Origin: Breviolum minutum Mf 1.05b.01
Lineage: Eukaryota; Sar; Dinophyceae; Suessiales; Symbiodiniaceae
Reading direction: 5' to 3'
DNA: 64,000 bases
Assembly (NCBI GenBank): GCA_000507305.1
Contig: DF239730.1
Span: forward strand, 62,001 to 126,000
In this document: one piece after another, positions 63,931-64,000 of the stretch
Numbering within the stretch: the stretch's first letter is position 1
Layout: each line of letters starts with the position of its first letter
Program-made: the position numbers and the translations under genes
Notes under the pieces: generated by a model
What the model was told of the DNA's origin: nothing
What the model saw: the letters and a program-made list of their open reading frames with translations, nothing else
The model's database searches: none

Positions 63931-64000
63931 ATCCTTCACATTTGAAACTTGGAAATTAAAGTCATGGTGGCACTAATCGTTGTGAATCCGGACACACCGT

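Overview
The window is nuclear DNA of a eukaryotic alga, most likely a dinoflagellate of the Symbiodiniaceae/Suessiales type. Genes are split into many short exons. Introns use GT-AG and, repeatedly, GC-AG borders. Several introns carry short direct repeats at their ends. Genes lie in long same-strand blocks. An intronless gene carries degenerate copies of the dinoflagellate spliced leader just upstream of its start. There is no bacterial-style operon, and I found no convincing tRNA, rRNA or CRISPR array. Most open reading frames over 60 codons are shadows or read-through of introns, so genes were assembled by matching exon fragments to protein families and checking splice phase.

From 1 to about 51 kb every recognised gene is on the + strand. 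In order: isolated exons of unknown genes (1.2 and 2.8 kb); a thaumatin-like protein (5.1-8.8 kb); an unknown acidic protein (10.8-12.3 kb); a CCCH zinc-finger protein (12.9-13.8 kb); unknown exons (14-17 kb); the DNA primase small subunit PRIM1 (18.2-24.3 kb); a pectin acetylesterase/Notum-like hydrolase (26.9-34.6 kb); methionine aminopeptidase 2 (32.6-34.1 kb), sitting as a retrogene inside an intron of that hydrolase; PACRG, an axonemal microtubule protein (36.0-40.2 kb); a RING-H2 protein (41.8-42.4 kb); a calcineurin-like metallophosphoesterase (43.1-47.4 kb); and unknown genes to 50.8 kb.

From about 53.5 to 64 kb the supported exons are on the - strand: an aldo/keto-reductase-like first exon (53.6-53.7 kb), a complete four-exon organellar-type ribosomal protein uS17 (54.4-55.4 kb), and several unknown multi-exon genes. 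The two blocks converge on a very AT-rich island (52.35-53.40 kb, 9-15% G+C by hand count, with a 243-base N gap). The sign of G/C skew flips across the gap in the sense expected if each flank is transcribed toward it.

The genes do not form a pathway. They look like ordinary housekeeping, ciliary and secreted-protein genes. The interest lies in genome architecture: the convergent AT-rich boundary, the spliced-leader-marked retrogene with a target-site duplication nested in a host intron, a 1.2-kb foldback element in another intron of the same host gene, and introns flanked by direct repeats. Exon borders given as 'about' are inferred by eye.
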